DNA from: a virus
Virus record (IMG/VR): IMGVR_UViG_3300037504_000875
Coordinates: 1-35,188 of that record
Reading direction: 5' to 3' (one strand)
DNA: 35,188 bases
Position 1 is the stretch's first letter; every line of letters begins with the position of its first letter. The notes under the pieces were generated by a model that did not search any database, was not told the DNA's origin, and was given only the letters and a program-made list of their open reading frames with translations. The position numbers and the translations under genes are program-made. This document shows, in pieces, positions 16,327-23,849 of this stretch.

Positions 16327-18903
16327 CTATCTCCTTTTAAAGGACTTTGTTATAAAGTTCTTATCTAATCCTCTTGTATAATATTGCGGTCTCGGCGCTT
16401 GAGAAGCTGACGACCCAGTTCCAGCATATATTAACCCTCCGCCACCTATTGCGCCTGCGCCTATTAACCGCTTTGTCCACTTAGACATTGGTTGCCTTGC
16501 GCCAGCAACCTGAGCTTTTTCAGCTTTATCTAACTCATCTAATATAGATTGCGCCTCTCTTGTTTGACCTTTTGCTTGGCTTATTTGATTCTGGGCCGCC
16601 ATCCTTTTCTCTTGATTTATTATTGCCTGGCTCTTGTTAGCATCCGCCACCGGTTGATTGGGAATGCCGGCTCCAGCGGGATTCTCCTTTGTTGCTGTTG
16701 CACCAGGCCTCTTTCCAGTGGGTTTGGGAATACTAGGGCCTCCTCTCATTTTTCCCTTTGGAAGAGAGGTTACAATGGTCCTTGCTTTACCAGTGGCTTG
16801 TTTTGCTCCACTGAGAATACTTCTATACTTTGTTTCAACGGTATCTAAAAAAGACCCACCCTTAAAGGTCACCATGTCATCAGCAAAGCCCTTAGTCTCA
16901 AGAAGGGCCTGCGCCTCATCAAACTTACCTTCCGCTACCAGAGCATCAATGAAAGCCACTTTTTCTTCTGGTGTCATTCTGGCAGCATCCTCAGCCGCAT
17001 CGACATTCCTTATAGATTGCACAAGGAGATTGAAACCTGCGCCCTTCTCTTCCACATCCTCTAAGAAAGATGGGCCTTTGGATATGAACATGTCATCGTC
17101 GAGGCCCTTAAACCCAGTTTTAGACATATCAAATCTGGTCAAAATCCAATCTGCATCATCATCATAAATGTCTCTTAAATCTCTATAGTAATCAGCAGCA
17201 GGATCGTCTGTATATTTAGCCTGATTAATAGCGGTTCTGGCCTTACTTGCCCTTCCAACCTCCCCTCTTCTTGCTGCCTCTATCCCCATATCATCTGCTG
17301 CCTGTTTATACAGATCCAGCCTGCTCTTTAAATTCGGGTCCGGGGCTCCAGGAACGGGGGTTTCTATCTTATGCCTCCTAACAGATCCCTTCCCTGCATT
17401 CTTGATTTTATCCTTATATTTTAAATATTTCCCCATCCTAGAAAAATAGTTTTTCTCTACTATCATAGATTCATCAACTGATTTAGGAATGAGCTGTTTT
17501 TCAGATTCTTCCCTGACCAGCCTCTTAGGAGAAGTAGATGATTTGACACCAGCGCCCGTTGCGGCAATTACCGGAACCATATTTTCTACTGTATCTGCAA
17601 TAGTTCTTTTTGCTAGCCCACCCTGCATTGCCATCTCATATAACTCTGGCCTAGCTGCCCCAATAGCCCCACTTGTAGCTGCGCCCACCGTAGCTCCAGC
17701 AATCGCTCCTCTTACAAAAGAAGCAGCCCTATCTGTATCCGAAGCGGCTGCGGCTGCGGTCCCACCTACCAAACCGCCTGTTATAGCGCCTCTAGCCAAG
17801 CCAGATATGGCGCCAGTAAACCTGCTCTCTATACCTTTTCCTACAACAAATCTAGCTGTCCCCCTGGTCTGTGTGCCAGAAGGGGGGGATGGTTTTGTGA
17901 CCGTAGGAGTGGTCGGTTTGTTTGGTGTTGGCCTTTTTATTGATGGTGGTTTAGGTGGTGTCGGCTTTGCAATATTATTCACTTTATTCTGAGTACGTCT
18001 TTGCTGAGTAGTAATTTTGCGATTTATGTTCATACCTTTATCTTCAACTTGGTCTAAGAAGGGCTCACCCTTAAAGATTACCATATCATCATCTACTGAT
18101 TTTCTAGATGCAGCAACTTCCCTGGAAACTAGTCCGCTGCCCAATAAAGCCGAACCTGCTGCCAGACCACCAGCAGCATATTTAGCTTTACTTAAAGGAA
18201 CGCCAGCCTTGACAAGCTTATCTGCTATCCTAGACCCTAAGTCGAATCCCACAGCGCCAGCCAAGGCGCCTGTGGCTGCTCCTGCGCCAATAATAGATCT
18301 TTTATCTTCCGATCCCGGATGATCCTCACTCGCAAGGGACCCAACACTACCGCCAAGCAGACCCCCTGCCGCAGCAACCTTAGCCAAAGCATCTACAGAG
18401 GCTCCGCCTTTCTCAACCACCATTGATTCATCTAGTTCTTTAACAGACAAATCACCAGCTCTTGGTCTGAGTTCCTTTGGCCTTTTTTGTTGCTCTGGCT
18501 CTTCATATCCAACGATACTATCTTTTACTTTTTCTAATCTGCCAGCTCTAAATTTCCCTCTTATGGCTACACCGGCGAGTGACTCTAAGGGACTCTTTTG
18601 TTCTAGTGTATCTAAAAAAGACTCTCCCTTATTTACAATCAAATCATCATCTAACTCTTTAACAGTTAAATCTTCATAATAATTACGATCTACCACATAA
18701 TCCTCTTCTAGTTCTTTAACCGCAATACCTACTTCAGTTCGATCCGCCAGAACATCCAGAAGGGTCTCATAAGAGCCAGAAGGGTTCATCTCTCTAATAT
18801 CAGGAATATATCTGTTGGAAGCGTCCACAACCGGACTCACATTTGTATCCGGTTCCGTAGAGATAGGTTTTTGCGTTTTGAACTCTGCTTTTCCTCGCGG
18901 CAT
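16327..18903 (-). CDS. 858-aa modular repeat protein with seven or eight DDDM..KG.SFLD..E.K modules
   Basis: ATG with AGGAG upstream (in a hairpin). The N-terminus PRGKAEFKTQ matches the paralogues. Modules lie near residues 62, 81, 153, 267, 474, 598, 666 and 844. The clearest are VKELDDDLIVNKGESFLDTL, KSVDDDMVIFKGEPFLDQVE, KGLDDDMFISKGPSFLEDVE and KGFADDMVTFKGGSFLDTVE. The last, RGLDKNFITKSFKRR, is degenerate at the C-terminus. Between them are glycine-zipper stretches (near 180-265 and 365-460), a Pro/Thr-rich basic linker near 305-350, and charged helical segments. It is the first gene of the head operon. The architecture suggests a bead-on-string precursor or ejection protein, possibly cut at the repeated modules by the prohead protease; this is inference. 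Confidence 0.72.
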   Translation of the reverse strand: MPRGKAEFKTQKPISTEPDTNVSPVVDASNRYIPDIREMNPSGSYETLLDVLADRTEVGIAVKELEEDYVVDRNYYEDLTVKELDDDLIVNKGESFLDTLEQKSPLESLAGVAIRGKFRAGRLEKVKDSIVGYEEPEQQKRPKELRPRAGDLSVKELDESMVVEKGGASVDALAKVAAAGGLLGGSVGSLASEDHPGSEDKRSIIGAGAATGALAGAVGFDLGSRIADKLVKAGVPLSKAKYAAGGLAAGSALLGSGLVSREVAASRKSVDDDMVIFKGEPFLDQVEDKGMNINRKITTQQRRTQNKVNNIAKPTPPKPPSIKRPTPNKPTTPTVTKPSPPSGTQTRGTARFVVGKGIESRFTGAISGLARGAITGGLVGGTAAAAASDTDRAASFVRGAIAGATVGAATSGAIGAARPELYEMAMQGGLAKRTIADTVENMVPVIAATGAGVKSSTSPKRLVREESEKQLIPKSVDESMIVEKNYFSRMGKYLKYKDKIKNAGKGSVRRHKIETPVPGAPDPNLKSRLDLYKQAADDMGIEAARRGEVGRASKARTAINQAKYTDDPAADYYRDLRDIYDDDADWILTRFDMSKTGFKGLDDDMFISKGPSFLEDVEEKGAGFNLLVQSIRNVDAAEDAARMTPEEKVAFIDALVAEGKFDEAQALLETKGFADDMVTFKGGSFLDTVETKYRSILSGAKQATGKARTIVTSLPKGKMRGGPSIPKPTGKRPGATATKENPAGAGIPNQPVADANKSQAIINQEKRMAAQNQISQAKGQTREAQSILDELDKAEKAQVAGARQPMSKWTKRLIGAGAIGGGGLIYAGTGSSASQAPRPQYYTRGLDKNFITKSFKRR

Positions 18904-18909
18904 GGCGCT

Positions 18910-18923
18910 CTCCTAGAGAGGAG
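18910..18923 (-). promoter_or_regulatory. Hairpin hiding the ribosome site of the 858-aa gene
   Basis: On the minus strand CTCCT, a 4-nt CTCT loop, then AGGAG. The second arm is the Shine-Dalgarno sequence for the ATG at 18903. The stem is only 5 bp, so an effect on translation is possible but weak. Confidence 0.35.
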
Positions 18924-18940
18924 TATTTATTCTATTTTGC

Positions 18941-18969
18941 GCCATAGGGAAAATATTTTAAAAGGTCAA
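18941..18969 (-). promoter_or_regulatory. Candidate promoter of the head operon
   Basis: TTGACC (18964-18969), a 17-nt AT-rich spacer, then TATGGC (18941-18946), in the 97-bp gap upstream of the 858-aa gene. The -35 match is good and the -10 match poor. It is the only intergenic gap between the HTH gene and the head genes, so a late promoter is expected nearby. Confidence 0.35.
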
Positions 18970-19000
18970 TAGGAAAATGAAACAAAGGTAGGAAAAATGT

Positions 19001-19303
19001 TTATAATTTAATATCATGCCTTTTGAAATATCGCGCTACAGTAGCGCCAGAGACTCCAAAAAAATCTCCTATACACATCCAGGAACACCCGTCATTCCTC
19101 ATTCTTTTTGCCTCTTCAACATCCCATTCTATATATCGACCCACACCTTTTTTATTGGCTCTAAGCCCTTGGCGAAGGAGATGCCATCGTACAGTGTTCG
19201 GGTGGAGGTCCAAATCTCTACCAATGGCATTCCACCCAAGCCCCTCTTTGTGTAGCTCTATAGCTCGCTCAAGTTTCTTTTTTGTCATAACTCTATAATT
19301 CAA
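19001..19303 (-). CDS. Tandem helix-turn-helix DNA-binding protein (100 aa)
   Basis: TTG start at 19303 with GAGAGG upstream, overlapping the region of the previous stop; an ATG five codons later is the alternative. Two HTH units are visible: residues about 9-45 (LERAIELHKEGLGWNAIGRD, then LHPNTVRWHLL) and about 62-100 (AKRMRNDGCSWMCIGDFFGV, then GATVARYFKR). They resemble the resolvase/MerR-like HTHs found in small phage regulators and in homing-endonuclease tails. It follows the endonuclease-like gene and precedes the head operon, so it may regulate that operon, serve as a small-terminase-like DNA-recognition protein, or belong to the mobile endonuclease. The sequence does not decide between these. 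Confidence 0.75.
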   Translation of the reverse strand: MNYRVMTKKKLERAIELHKEGLGWNAIGRDLDLHPNTVRWHLLRQGLRANKKGVGRYIEWDVEEAKRMRNDGCSWMCIGDFFGVSGATVARYFKRHDIKL

Positions 19304-19306
19304 GTT

Positions 19307-20053
19307 CTACCTCTCTTTTTTTTTGGCATGTCTCCCCCTAGCCTTACACCCACAAGATTTTCTCGACCCCGTTTTTAGCTCCGACTCCTTAACGGTTGTT
19401 ATGTTACCACATACGCATTCGCATTTCCACTCTAAAGGCGCTATAGTATTTGCTATACCTAAAACCTTTATCCATTTATGCACTTCCCCAATCCTATTTT
19501 TAACTCTATATTTTCCCCAATAACAATTGCCAGGAAAGAAATCCGCCGACTCGTCCAATCTAAGTATTCTGTGACCTGGGGGGCATGGCCCCATATCTCT
19601 CAAAAAATTATCACCAGACTCCCTCCACTCTTTACAAACATCTATTCCATTCTTCCACCAAGCCTGACCATAAAGCCCAAACTTGTGCTCCTTCCCTGGA
19701 GTGCAATTATATATTATCATTAATCTATATTTATTAGTACGCTGTCGCTCCCGAGGGTTGTTATATTTTCTTTTAGATTGTTTCTCAAATATCGGATCAA
19801 TAAACCCCTTCTCGGCCAACCGTCGTTGTAGTCCCCCCGCATATACCACCCTTTTTGCGCCACCGCGCGTAAGCCCTATCCAAAACGTTTTCACAGGGCG
19901 GGAACCATAGGTGCGTTTCTGCCGCTTCTCTTTAAGATATCTATCCACCTCTTCAGGTGACATCCGCTTAACCAAAGTAACTTTGCCAGTCCAGACTCCT
20001 GTCCAGTCCTTGGCAAGTGGATGCAAACAGCTCTCGTAAGCAAGCTCAAGCAT
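19307..20053 (-). CDS. Homing-endonuclease-like (HNH/AP2-type) protein with a C-terminal zinc knuckle
   Basis: 248 residues. The central part matches the small phage endonuclease/AP2-associated domain: YRLMIIYNCTPGKEHKFGLYG at about 108-128, then GIDVCKEWRESGDNFLRDMG, GHRILRLDESADFFPGNCYWG. This reproduces the common pattern of Tyr-Gly..GI.VC..W...F..DMG followed by LDR.D..G.Y.P.NCRW. The end carries WKCECVCGNITTVKESELK followed by SCGC, a zinc knuckle common in such proteins. It lies 4 nt after the terminase fragment, where selfish endonucleases often sit. It probably cuts or binds DNA to spread itself; the first 80 residues are unrecognised. Confidence 0.75.
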   Translation of the reverse strand: MLELAYESCLHPLAKDWTGVWTGKVTLVKRMSPEEVDRYLKEKRQKRTYGSRPVKTFWIGLTRGGAKRVVYAGGLQRRLAEKGFIDPIFEKQSKRKYNNPRERQRTNKYRLMIIYNCTPGKEHKFGLYGQAWWKNGIDVCKEWRESGDNFLRDMGPCPPGHRILRLDESADFFPGNCYWGKYRVKNRIGEVHKWIKVLGIANTIAPLEWKCECVCGNITTVKESELKTGSRKSCGCKARGRHAKKKER

Positions 20054-20057
20054 ATTG

Positions 20058-20963
20058 TTAGTAAACCTTAAGTGGTGGCATAGTGTAAAGAGTAAGCATC
20101 ACAGCGTCCCCTTTATCTGGAGACCTGCGTGTCAACTCTTTGGTCTTCTTTTTTGGAACCAGCATAATCTCACCACCATCACTCTTAACATCATACCTAA
20201 CAGCCAATATGTCTTCTACCGCCTCAGCGTCATTGGGCAGTGTAAGCCTCCCATCCAACAACCTTTGCATACCAAGGAACCACATTTCTGTGCGCGCATT
20301 TTTAGGTCTATATGTATAGGGGTCTCTAGGTTTAGCATTATATTTAACAGGTGTTATTCTACACACCTTACCGATTCCCACTTCACCCAGCCTCGCTACA
20401 ACCCCAGCCCCATACCCTCCGGTAGTATCAATAACAAGCTCCTTAAGATCCCACTCCTTAATAGCTTGTAGCGCGTACCCTACTATTTTCATTTCATCTA
20501 TTTTGGAATAACTCTGTATGTCTACTATATGTATTCCAATTCTTACAGCCAGCGCCGTCCTGTCGTCACCAAACTCCGCGACATCTAGCCCTCCAACCCT
20601 GTCATTGTCCCCCAGCAATAGCTCTGGGAAATCATCCAATCCGTAAAATGGGGCCACGATGCGACCCTTCTGTTCAGTGGGGTTCTCCGCTACATAAGTA
20701 TCTCTAAGGCCATCCCCACCAGATGCGATCTCAGACAAATAAGAACCATCATAAAACCCTTCAGACTCATCTGGCTCTGCATCTATATCTATTTCCTTTG
20801 TTTTGGGATTGAAAACTGGAAGAGATTCTAGCTTGGCAAGTTCCAGATCGCCATCAGAGTCTTGGTAAAATTCAAAACCACTAATACGTTTTTGCAATCC
20901 TGTATTCTTGCCTTTGAAAAGGTCATCAATATAGTCATCAAAAATGCTCTTAGCTATCGCCAA
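20058..20963 (-). CDS. Large terminase nuclease domain only (ATPase half missing)
   Basis: 301 residues, likely TTG start. GGLDVAEFGDDRTALAV at 124-140 has the first catalytic Asp (127) of the RNase H-like terminase nuclease. ELVIDTTGGYGAGVVARLGE at 175-194 has the second (179). SPDKGDAVMLTL near 281-292 has the third acidic site. These are the standard C-terminal nuclease signatures of TerL. The first 110 residues carry no Walker A or B motif, and full terminases are usually about 400-600 residues. No ATPase domain is found anywhere in the window. The gene is flanked by a homing-endonuclease-like ORF and an odd ORF, consistent with a terminase split by a mobile element, with the ATPase part outside the window. 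Confidence 0.85.
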   Translation of the reverse strand: MAIAKSIFDDYIDDLFKGKNTGLQKRISGFEFYQDSDGDLELAKLESLPVFNPKTKEIDIDAEPDESEGFYDGSYLSEIASGGDGLRDTYVAENPTEQKGRIVAPFYGLDDFPELLLGDNDRVGGLDVAEFGDDRTALAVRIGIHIVDIQSYSKIDEMKIVGYALQAIKEWDLKELVIDTTGGYGAGVVARLGEVGIGKVCRITPVKYNAKPRDPYTYRPKNARTEMWFLGMQRLLDGRLTLPNDAEAVEDILAVRYDVKSDGGEIMLVPKKKTKELTRRSPDKGDAVMLTLYTMPPLKVY

Positions 20964-21337
20964 TCTCCAGCACCCGCTATCAAAAATTCAAAAATGCGCC
21001 CTTTATCCTTAGAACTCATTAGTTCTAAGGATTTTTCGTTATCATAATAATTGCTAATTATCAAGAAAATTTCTATCCAAAAATCCTTAAAGTGAGTGAT
21101 TCTAACCCTCACCTTACTATCATAATAAGGAAGAAAATATACAATATGTGCAGCAGCGCCACCAGAAGAAGGTGGCGCTTTAGTTACATAGCTCTCCTTA
21201 AAATCAACAACCCGGCCTTTATCGTCCGCCATTAACTGCAACTGGGCATTAAAATCTTTTGCCTCTGCATACATCAACTCTCGCAGCTCAGGGGTGTATA
21301 AATTCTGAACCGGGAAGGCAACAACATTATCTTCCAT
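20954..21337 (-). CDS. Unrecognised 127-aa protein overlapping the terminase fragment
   Basis: ATG at 21337 preferred; a GTG five codons upstream has its ribosome site too close. It overlaps the terminase fragment by 10 nt in another frame. Residues 1-55 are charged (PVQNLYTPELRELMYAEAKD). The middle is hydrophobic and beta-like (AAAHIVYFLPYYDSKVRVRI) and the tail is charged. It has no Walker motif, so it is not the missing terminase ATPase. A perfect 12-bp hairpin lies within its C-terminal coding part, which raises the possibility that the end is non-coding or remnant sequence. Confidence 0.55.
   Translation of the reverse strand: MEDNVVAFPVQNLYTPELRELMYAEAKDFNAQLQLMADDKGRVVDFKESYVTKAPPSSGGAAAHIVYFLPYYDSKVRVRITHFKDFWIEIFLIISNYYDNEKSLELMSSKDKGRIFEFLIAGAGDWR
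21005..21036 (+). terminator. Terminator-like hairpin on the plus strand, inside a minus-strand gene
   Basis: ATCCTTAGAACT, a CATT loop, then AGTTCTAAGGAT (12 perfect base pairs) followed by TTTTT on the plus strand. There is no plus-strand gene nearby, so it would only stop antisense transcription or be a relic of an inserted element. Confidence 0.6.
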
Positions 21338-21339
21338 CT

Positions 21340-21564
21340 TTATTTTTTCCACTCCCTACGGTTCGTCCACAAAGCAAACAAAAAAATCAAAACAATTGTC
21401 GCCAAGGAAACCAAAAAACCAATCCATATTGGGCTCAGCACCCATATCCACGACCAGTTGACTTGACCAGTCAACTTAAGAGCAATGAACAGAATCGTTA
21501 ACAATCCAAAGAACCCAATTCCACTACTGCTACTTGACGAAACCTCATAATTTTTATTGTGCAT
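21340..21564 (-). CDS. Small two-span membrane protein (transmembrane Fragile-X-F-like)
   Basis: 74 residues from the ATG at 21564, which has AAGGAGGT 4 nt upstream; longer starts would run into the structured RNA segment upstream. After a Ser-rich N-terminus (EVSSSSSSGIG) there are two hydrophobic spans, FFGLLTILFIALKL and WVLSPIWIGFLVSLATIVLI, with a NWSWIW turn and a basic tail. The pattern matches small phage proteins often annotated as transmembrane Fragile-X-F proteins, whose function is unknown. A holin role is possible from size and topology but there is no lysis gene beside it. Confidence 0.75.
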   Translation of the reverse strand: MHNKNYEVSSSSSSGIGFFGLLTILFIALKLTGQVNWSWIWVLSPIWIGFLVSLATIVLIFLFALWTNRREWKK

Positions 21565-21580
21565 CTTTACCTCCTTTTTT

Positions 21581-21672
21581 ATTGGGCCAAGTCGCCGCGA
21601 CGCAATGAACACATTTTTTGTTTTACCAGCAATACTGGCGTGCTTGGGTTTGCAAAGAGCGCTTGGCCCAAT
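21581..21672 (-). ncRNA. 92-nt structured segment directly after the tRNA
   Basis: ATTGGGCCAAG at one end pairs perfectly with CTTGGCCCAAT at the other (11 bp). Inside are CCAG/CTGG with a 5-nt loop (21626-21638) and GTCG/CGAC. It begins 1 nt after the tRNA 3' CCA and ends just before the ribosome site of the membrane protein. It is not a recognisable tRNA (no T-arm or anticodon arm) and no T tract follows. It could be a small RNA or a processing structure. An ORF crossing it was judged a shadow. Confidence 0.5.
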
Positions 21673-21673
21673 T

Positions 21674-21748
21674 TGGCTCCGAGACTAGGATTCGAACCTA
21701 GATTGCCTGAGTCAAAGTCAGATGTCCTGCCCATTAGACGATCTCGGA
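21674..21748 (-). tRNA. tRNA-Gln (anticodon TTG)
   Basis: All arms fold: acceptor TCCGAGA/TCTCGGA, D stem GTCT/GGAC, anticodon stem-loop with loop CTTTGAC (TTG at positions 34-36), and T arm CTAGG-TTCGAAT-CCTAG. The discriminator is G and the CCA end is encoded. It reads CAA and CAG codons. Its first 31 nt overlap the end of the dCTP deaminase-like gene, so processing of the tRNA would cut that mRNA. Confidence 0.95.
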
Positions 21749-22329
21749 CGATTTGTCTCCTCTTCTCCCACAAACCCCTCTATTGTTTCACCATTGTTAT
21801 AGCGTTTGCCGCCCTGATACACGCCCTCATAAGGAGTTGATGGACCAATATTAAAAAACTGGATTCCTAGAAATCTGGCCATGTGTTTTATTTTTACTCT
21901 CGGAGCCCCTGGGTGAACGTAAAGCCCTACTGAGAGTCTACCCCAATGACCGCAATCATCGACTGCGAAGTTTAAAACTACCCCATTTTTATTAAGTGTA
22001 TTTCTAGCGTTAAGCCTCCCCACCAACCAACTGGGGGTGTGGACTTCCTCGTATGTAGTTGCTTGGTAATAATAGTTGTGGCCTAGCTCATATACACCGT
22101 CTTTTGGTTCAAGCTCATGATACTGAGCCAGCCTCCTTGTTTTGGTCCCTATATAAGAGTCTTCCCCATAGCACTCAGCAACCTCAAGCATCCACAGCCT
22201 AAGTTCATATTTCCCACCCTCCAACTTTTTTTGCTCTGGATCTGGGTTTGTTATTAGCGGATCGTATCGGGCAACAACTGAGTTTGGATACCAGATAAGA
22301 TCCCTTAGTTCGTTACTTCCTATAATCAA
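21718..22329 (-). CDS. dCTP deaminase/dUTPase-fold protein
   Basis: TTG start with GGGAGGGAG upstream. 203 residues. GKYELRLWMLEVAE near 38, then LGHNYYYQATTYEEVHTPSW, LVGRLNARNTLNKNGVVLNF and AVDDCGHWGRLSVGLYVH, follow the strand order of the trimeric Dcd/dUTPase fold. That fold converts dCTP or dUTP on the path to dUMP. The usual Arg-Ser-Ser and GxxDPGxxG residues are replaced (NARN, VDDCGHWG), so catalysis may differ. The final residues (PRSSNGQDI) are encoded by the tRNA gene. It is one gene removed from the thyX region, which fits dTMP supply during phage replication. Confidence 0.75.
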   Translation of the reverse strand: MIIGSNELRDLIWYPNSVVARYDPLITNPDPEQKKLEGGKYELRLWMLEVAECYGEDSYIGTKTRRLAQYHELEPKDGVYELGHNYYYQATTYEEVHTPSWLVGRLNARNTLNKNGVVLNFAVDDCGHWGRLSVGLYVHPGAPRVKIKHMARFLGIQFFNIGPSTPYEGVYQGGKRYNNGETIEGFVGEEETNRPRSSNGQDI

Positions 22330-22355
22330 ATTCTACTCCCTCCCATATCACAACA

Positions 22356-22739
22356 CTAGCTTATAACTTCCTCGTCGGGGCGCCAATCTAGCCATTTACC
22401 AGGACTACCCATCCACGGAAGTTCCGCCTCAATATTTTTACCCTCTCTAGTTATCAAATTCACCGTTTTTGGAGGCCGAATCCCATGTTTCGTCATTATG
22501 TCTTTAAAATCCCAAAAATTAGTTTCATGCCACATCCTAATCGCCCAAAATCCACCCGTACACCAATGCTCTTTCGGGTCCTTCCTTACAAGATGAAGAT
22601 CGTTAGCTCTTCGAGAATCATTTTCAAGAATTTCTTCGTTGCTAGTGATATAAAATTCATCTGGAAAATTTTTGCATAAAACAACACCCAGACCTTTAAT
22701 GTCCGCATGGAGACAGTGCCAACAAGATAATTTATCCAT
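22356..22739 (-). CDS. Unrecognised 127-aa protein with a CxxC N-terminus
   Basis: ATG at 22739, chosen because the leader before it (AGAGAGGAGGGAATAGGTAAG) repeats the leader before the next gene; a longer start adding 14 residues would translate that leader. It opens MDKLSCWHCLHADIKG, a CxxCL.A.I pattern shared with the next gene upstream, so both may bind metal. Then a Trp-rich region (HWCTGGFWAIRMWHETNFWD). No family is recognised. Confidence 0.65.
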   Translation of the reverse strand: MDKLSCWHCLHADIKGLGVVLCKNFPDEFYITSNEEILENDSRRANDLHLVRKDPKEHWCTGGFWAIRMWHETNFWDFKDIMTKHGIRPPKTVNLITREGKNIEAELPWMGSPGKWLDWRPDEEVIS

Positions 22740-22765
22740 CTTACCTATTCCCTCCTCTCTTTTTC
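22732..22765. repeat. Duplicated 34-bp gene leader, copy 1
   Basis: Identical to 23089-23122. It contains a GGAGGG ribosome site and the start ATGGATAA. In copy 2 the first part also encodes the end of thyX. The two following genes share a CxxCL.A.I start, so a gene plus its leader was probably duplicated. Confidence 0.85.
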
Positions 22766-22802
22766 CAGCTTTTACGCTCATATTTAAATATCCTCGATAT
22801 CT

Positions 22803-23096
22803 TTATTCAGTGGGCAGTCCGTAAATCATGCCAATGTTGGACCTGGGATTCCTAGCAACAACCCCATAGGTCTGGAAGGAGAGGGACCATCGTTGATAGC
22901 GGCCCTGGGTGGGAATTTCCTTTCTGTCCAGCTTGTCATTGTTGTAGTACCCGTAGCTCATCTCATCGGAGCTCACCAATATCAACACGTCGGGTCTCAT
23001 GTATCTATCCGAGATAATCTTGAAGGATTTCCCTATTTCAGCAAACTTATCTATTTTGGCGTCCAAGCAATCTAAGCATTCTTTTTTATTATCCAT
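22803..23096 (-). CDS. Unrecognised 97-aa protein with a CxxC N-terminus
   Basis: ATG at 23096 follows GGAGGGAATAGGTAAG, which overlaps the thyX stop. It begins MDNKKECLDCLDAKIDKF, then continues with beta-like segments (PDVLILVSSDEMSYGYYN) and ends NIGMIYGLPTE. It shares its leader and first motif with the 127-aa gene downstream, so the two look like diverged duplicates. No function is recognised. Confidence 0.65.
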   Translation of the reverse strand: MDNKKECLDCLDAKIDKFAEIGKSFKIISDRYMRPDVLILVSSDEMSYGYYNNDKLDRKEIPTQGRYQRWSLSFQTYGVVARNPRSNIGMIYGLPTE

Positions 23097-23101
23097 CTTA
23101 C

Positions 23102-23833
23102 CTATTCCCTCCTCTCTTTTTCTTGGAAATCCGCAAACAATGACGGCGCCAGTGGCGCCACCAAATCCAGAATCATGTTTGCAAGCCTTCTTATCTCCCA
23201 CTCAGCATCAGGAGTAAGCCTTAGAACAAAAAAGGAGTTTAAGGCTCTAGCGTTAACCCACCAACTGCGCTCCGTTGCTGCTGAGACCGGCATGATCAGG
23301 CGGGCGTCCTCTTTTTTGAGATGAAAATCATCACGGAGCCCGGTGTAGTCAGAGTAAGCGCGCTGATATACCTCCTCCAACTCCGCGTATATGGCCCCGA
23401 CCGCGTGCTGGTCCGTAAAATACGCCAACATCGGATATACAAACCGTGGCTTCTGTTCCTGGAACCGCCTTGAAGCCGACACGTGCCCTTGGCCAATCCG
23501 ATGTCTGCTCATCTGAGCCCCGCAAGCCTTCGATATCCCGCTGATGTGAAAATTGAACTGGATCGCCTCAAGCGGTGTGTGATGACCTAACTTTATCAGC
23601 TTCCGGTTCAGCCTCTTCCCTCGCTCGGGACCTTTCTCTATTTTTTCCCGTGAGCCATAGGAGGTCCCCGCAGCTATAGCGGGGAGCAACTCTACGCTCT
23701 CAAAGCTGGCTAGGAAATTTATCCGGTCTCGGTACTCGTCCCGCTCCACCGGACACGTCACCGCTTCCAGCGTGATCTCGGGCTCCACGTTACCAAACAG
23801 CCCCTCTCTAAGATGTTTCCACGGATCTTTCAA
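23102..23833 (-). CDS. thyX: Flavin-dependent thymidylate synthase
   Basis: 243 residues, TTG start with GGGAGG 6-7 nt upstream. HHTPLEAIQFNFHISGIS at 84-101 is the typical second motif. CGAQMSRHRIGQGHVSASRR at 104-123 is the ThyX signature with RHR at 110-112 and Ser-Arg-Arg after a spacing one residue longer than the usual seven. The end has AATERSWWVNARALNSFFVL and residues matching the FAD-binding helices. ThyX methylates dUMP to dTMP using methylene-tetrahydrofolate, NADPH and FAD. With the Dcd/dUTPase-fold gene it should secure thymidine supply for phage DNA. Confidence 0.93.
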   Translation of the reverse strand: MKDPWKHLREGLFGNVEPEITLEAVTCPVERDEYRDRINFLASFESVELLPAIAAGTSYGSREKIEKGPERGKRLNRKLIKLGHHTPLEAIQFNFHISGISKACGAQMSRHRIGQGHVSASRRFQEQKPRFVYPMLAYFTDQHAVGAIYAELEEVYQRAYSDYTGLRDDFHLKKEDARLIMPVSAATERSWWVNARALNSFFVLRLTPDAEWEIRRLANMILDLVAPLAPSLFADFQEKERRE

Positions 23834-23849
23834 GTTCCACCTCCCAACA

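Noticed and set aside
20954-21337. ATPase half of the terminase
   Set aside because: No Walker A or B motif is present in this ORF.
21581-21672. Second tRNA
   Set aside because: The closing stem suggests an acceptor, but there is no anticodon or T arm.
21579-21773. 64-aa minus-strand ORF across the tRNA
   Set aside because: It runs through the tRNA and the structured segment in another frame; it is a shadow.
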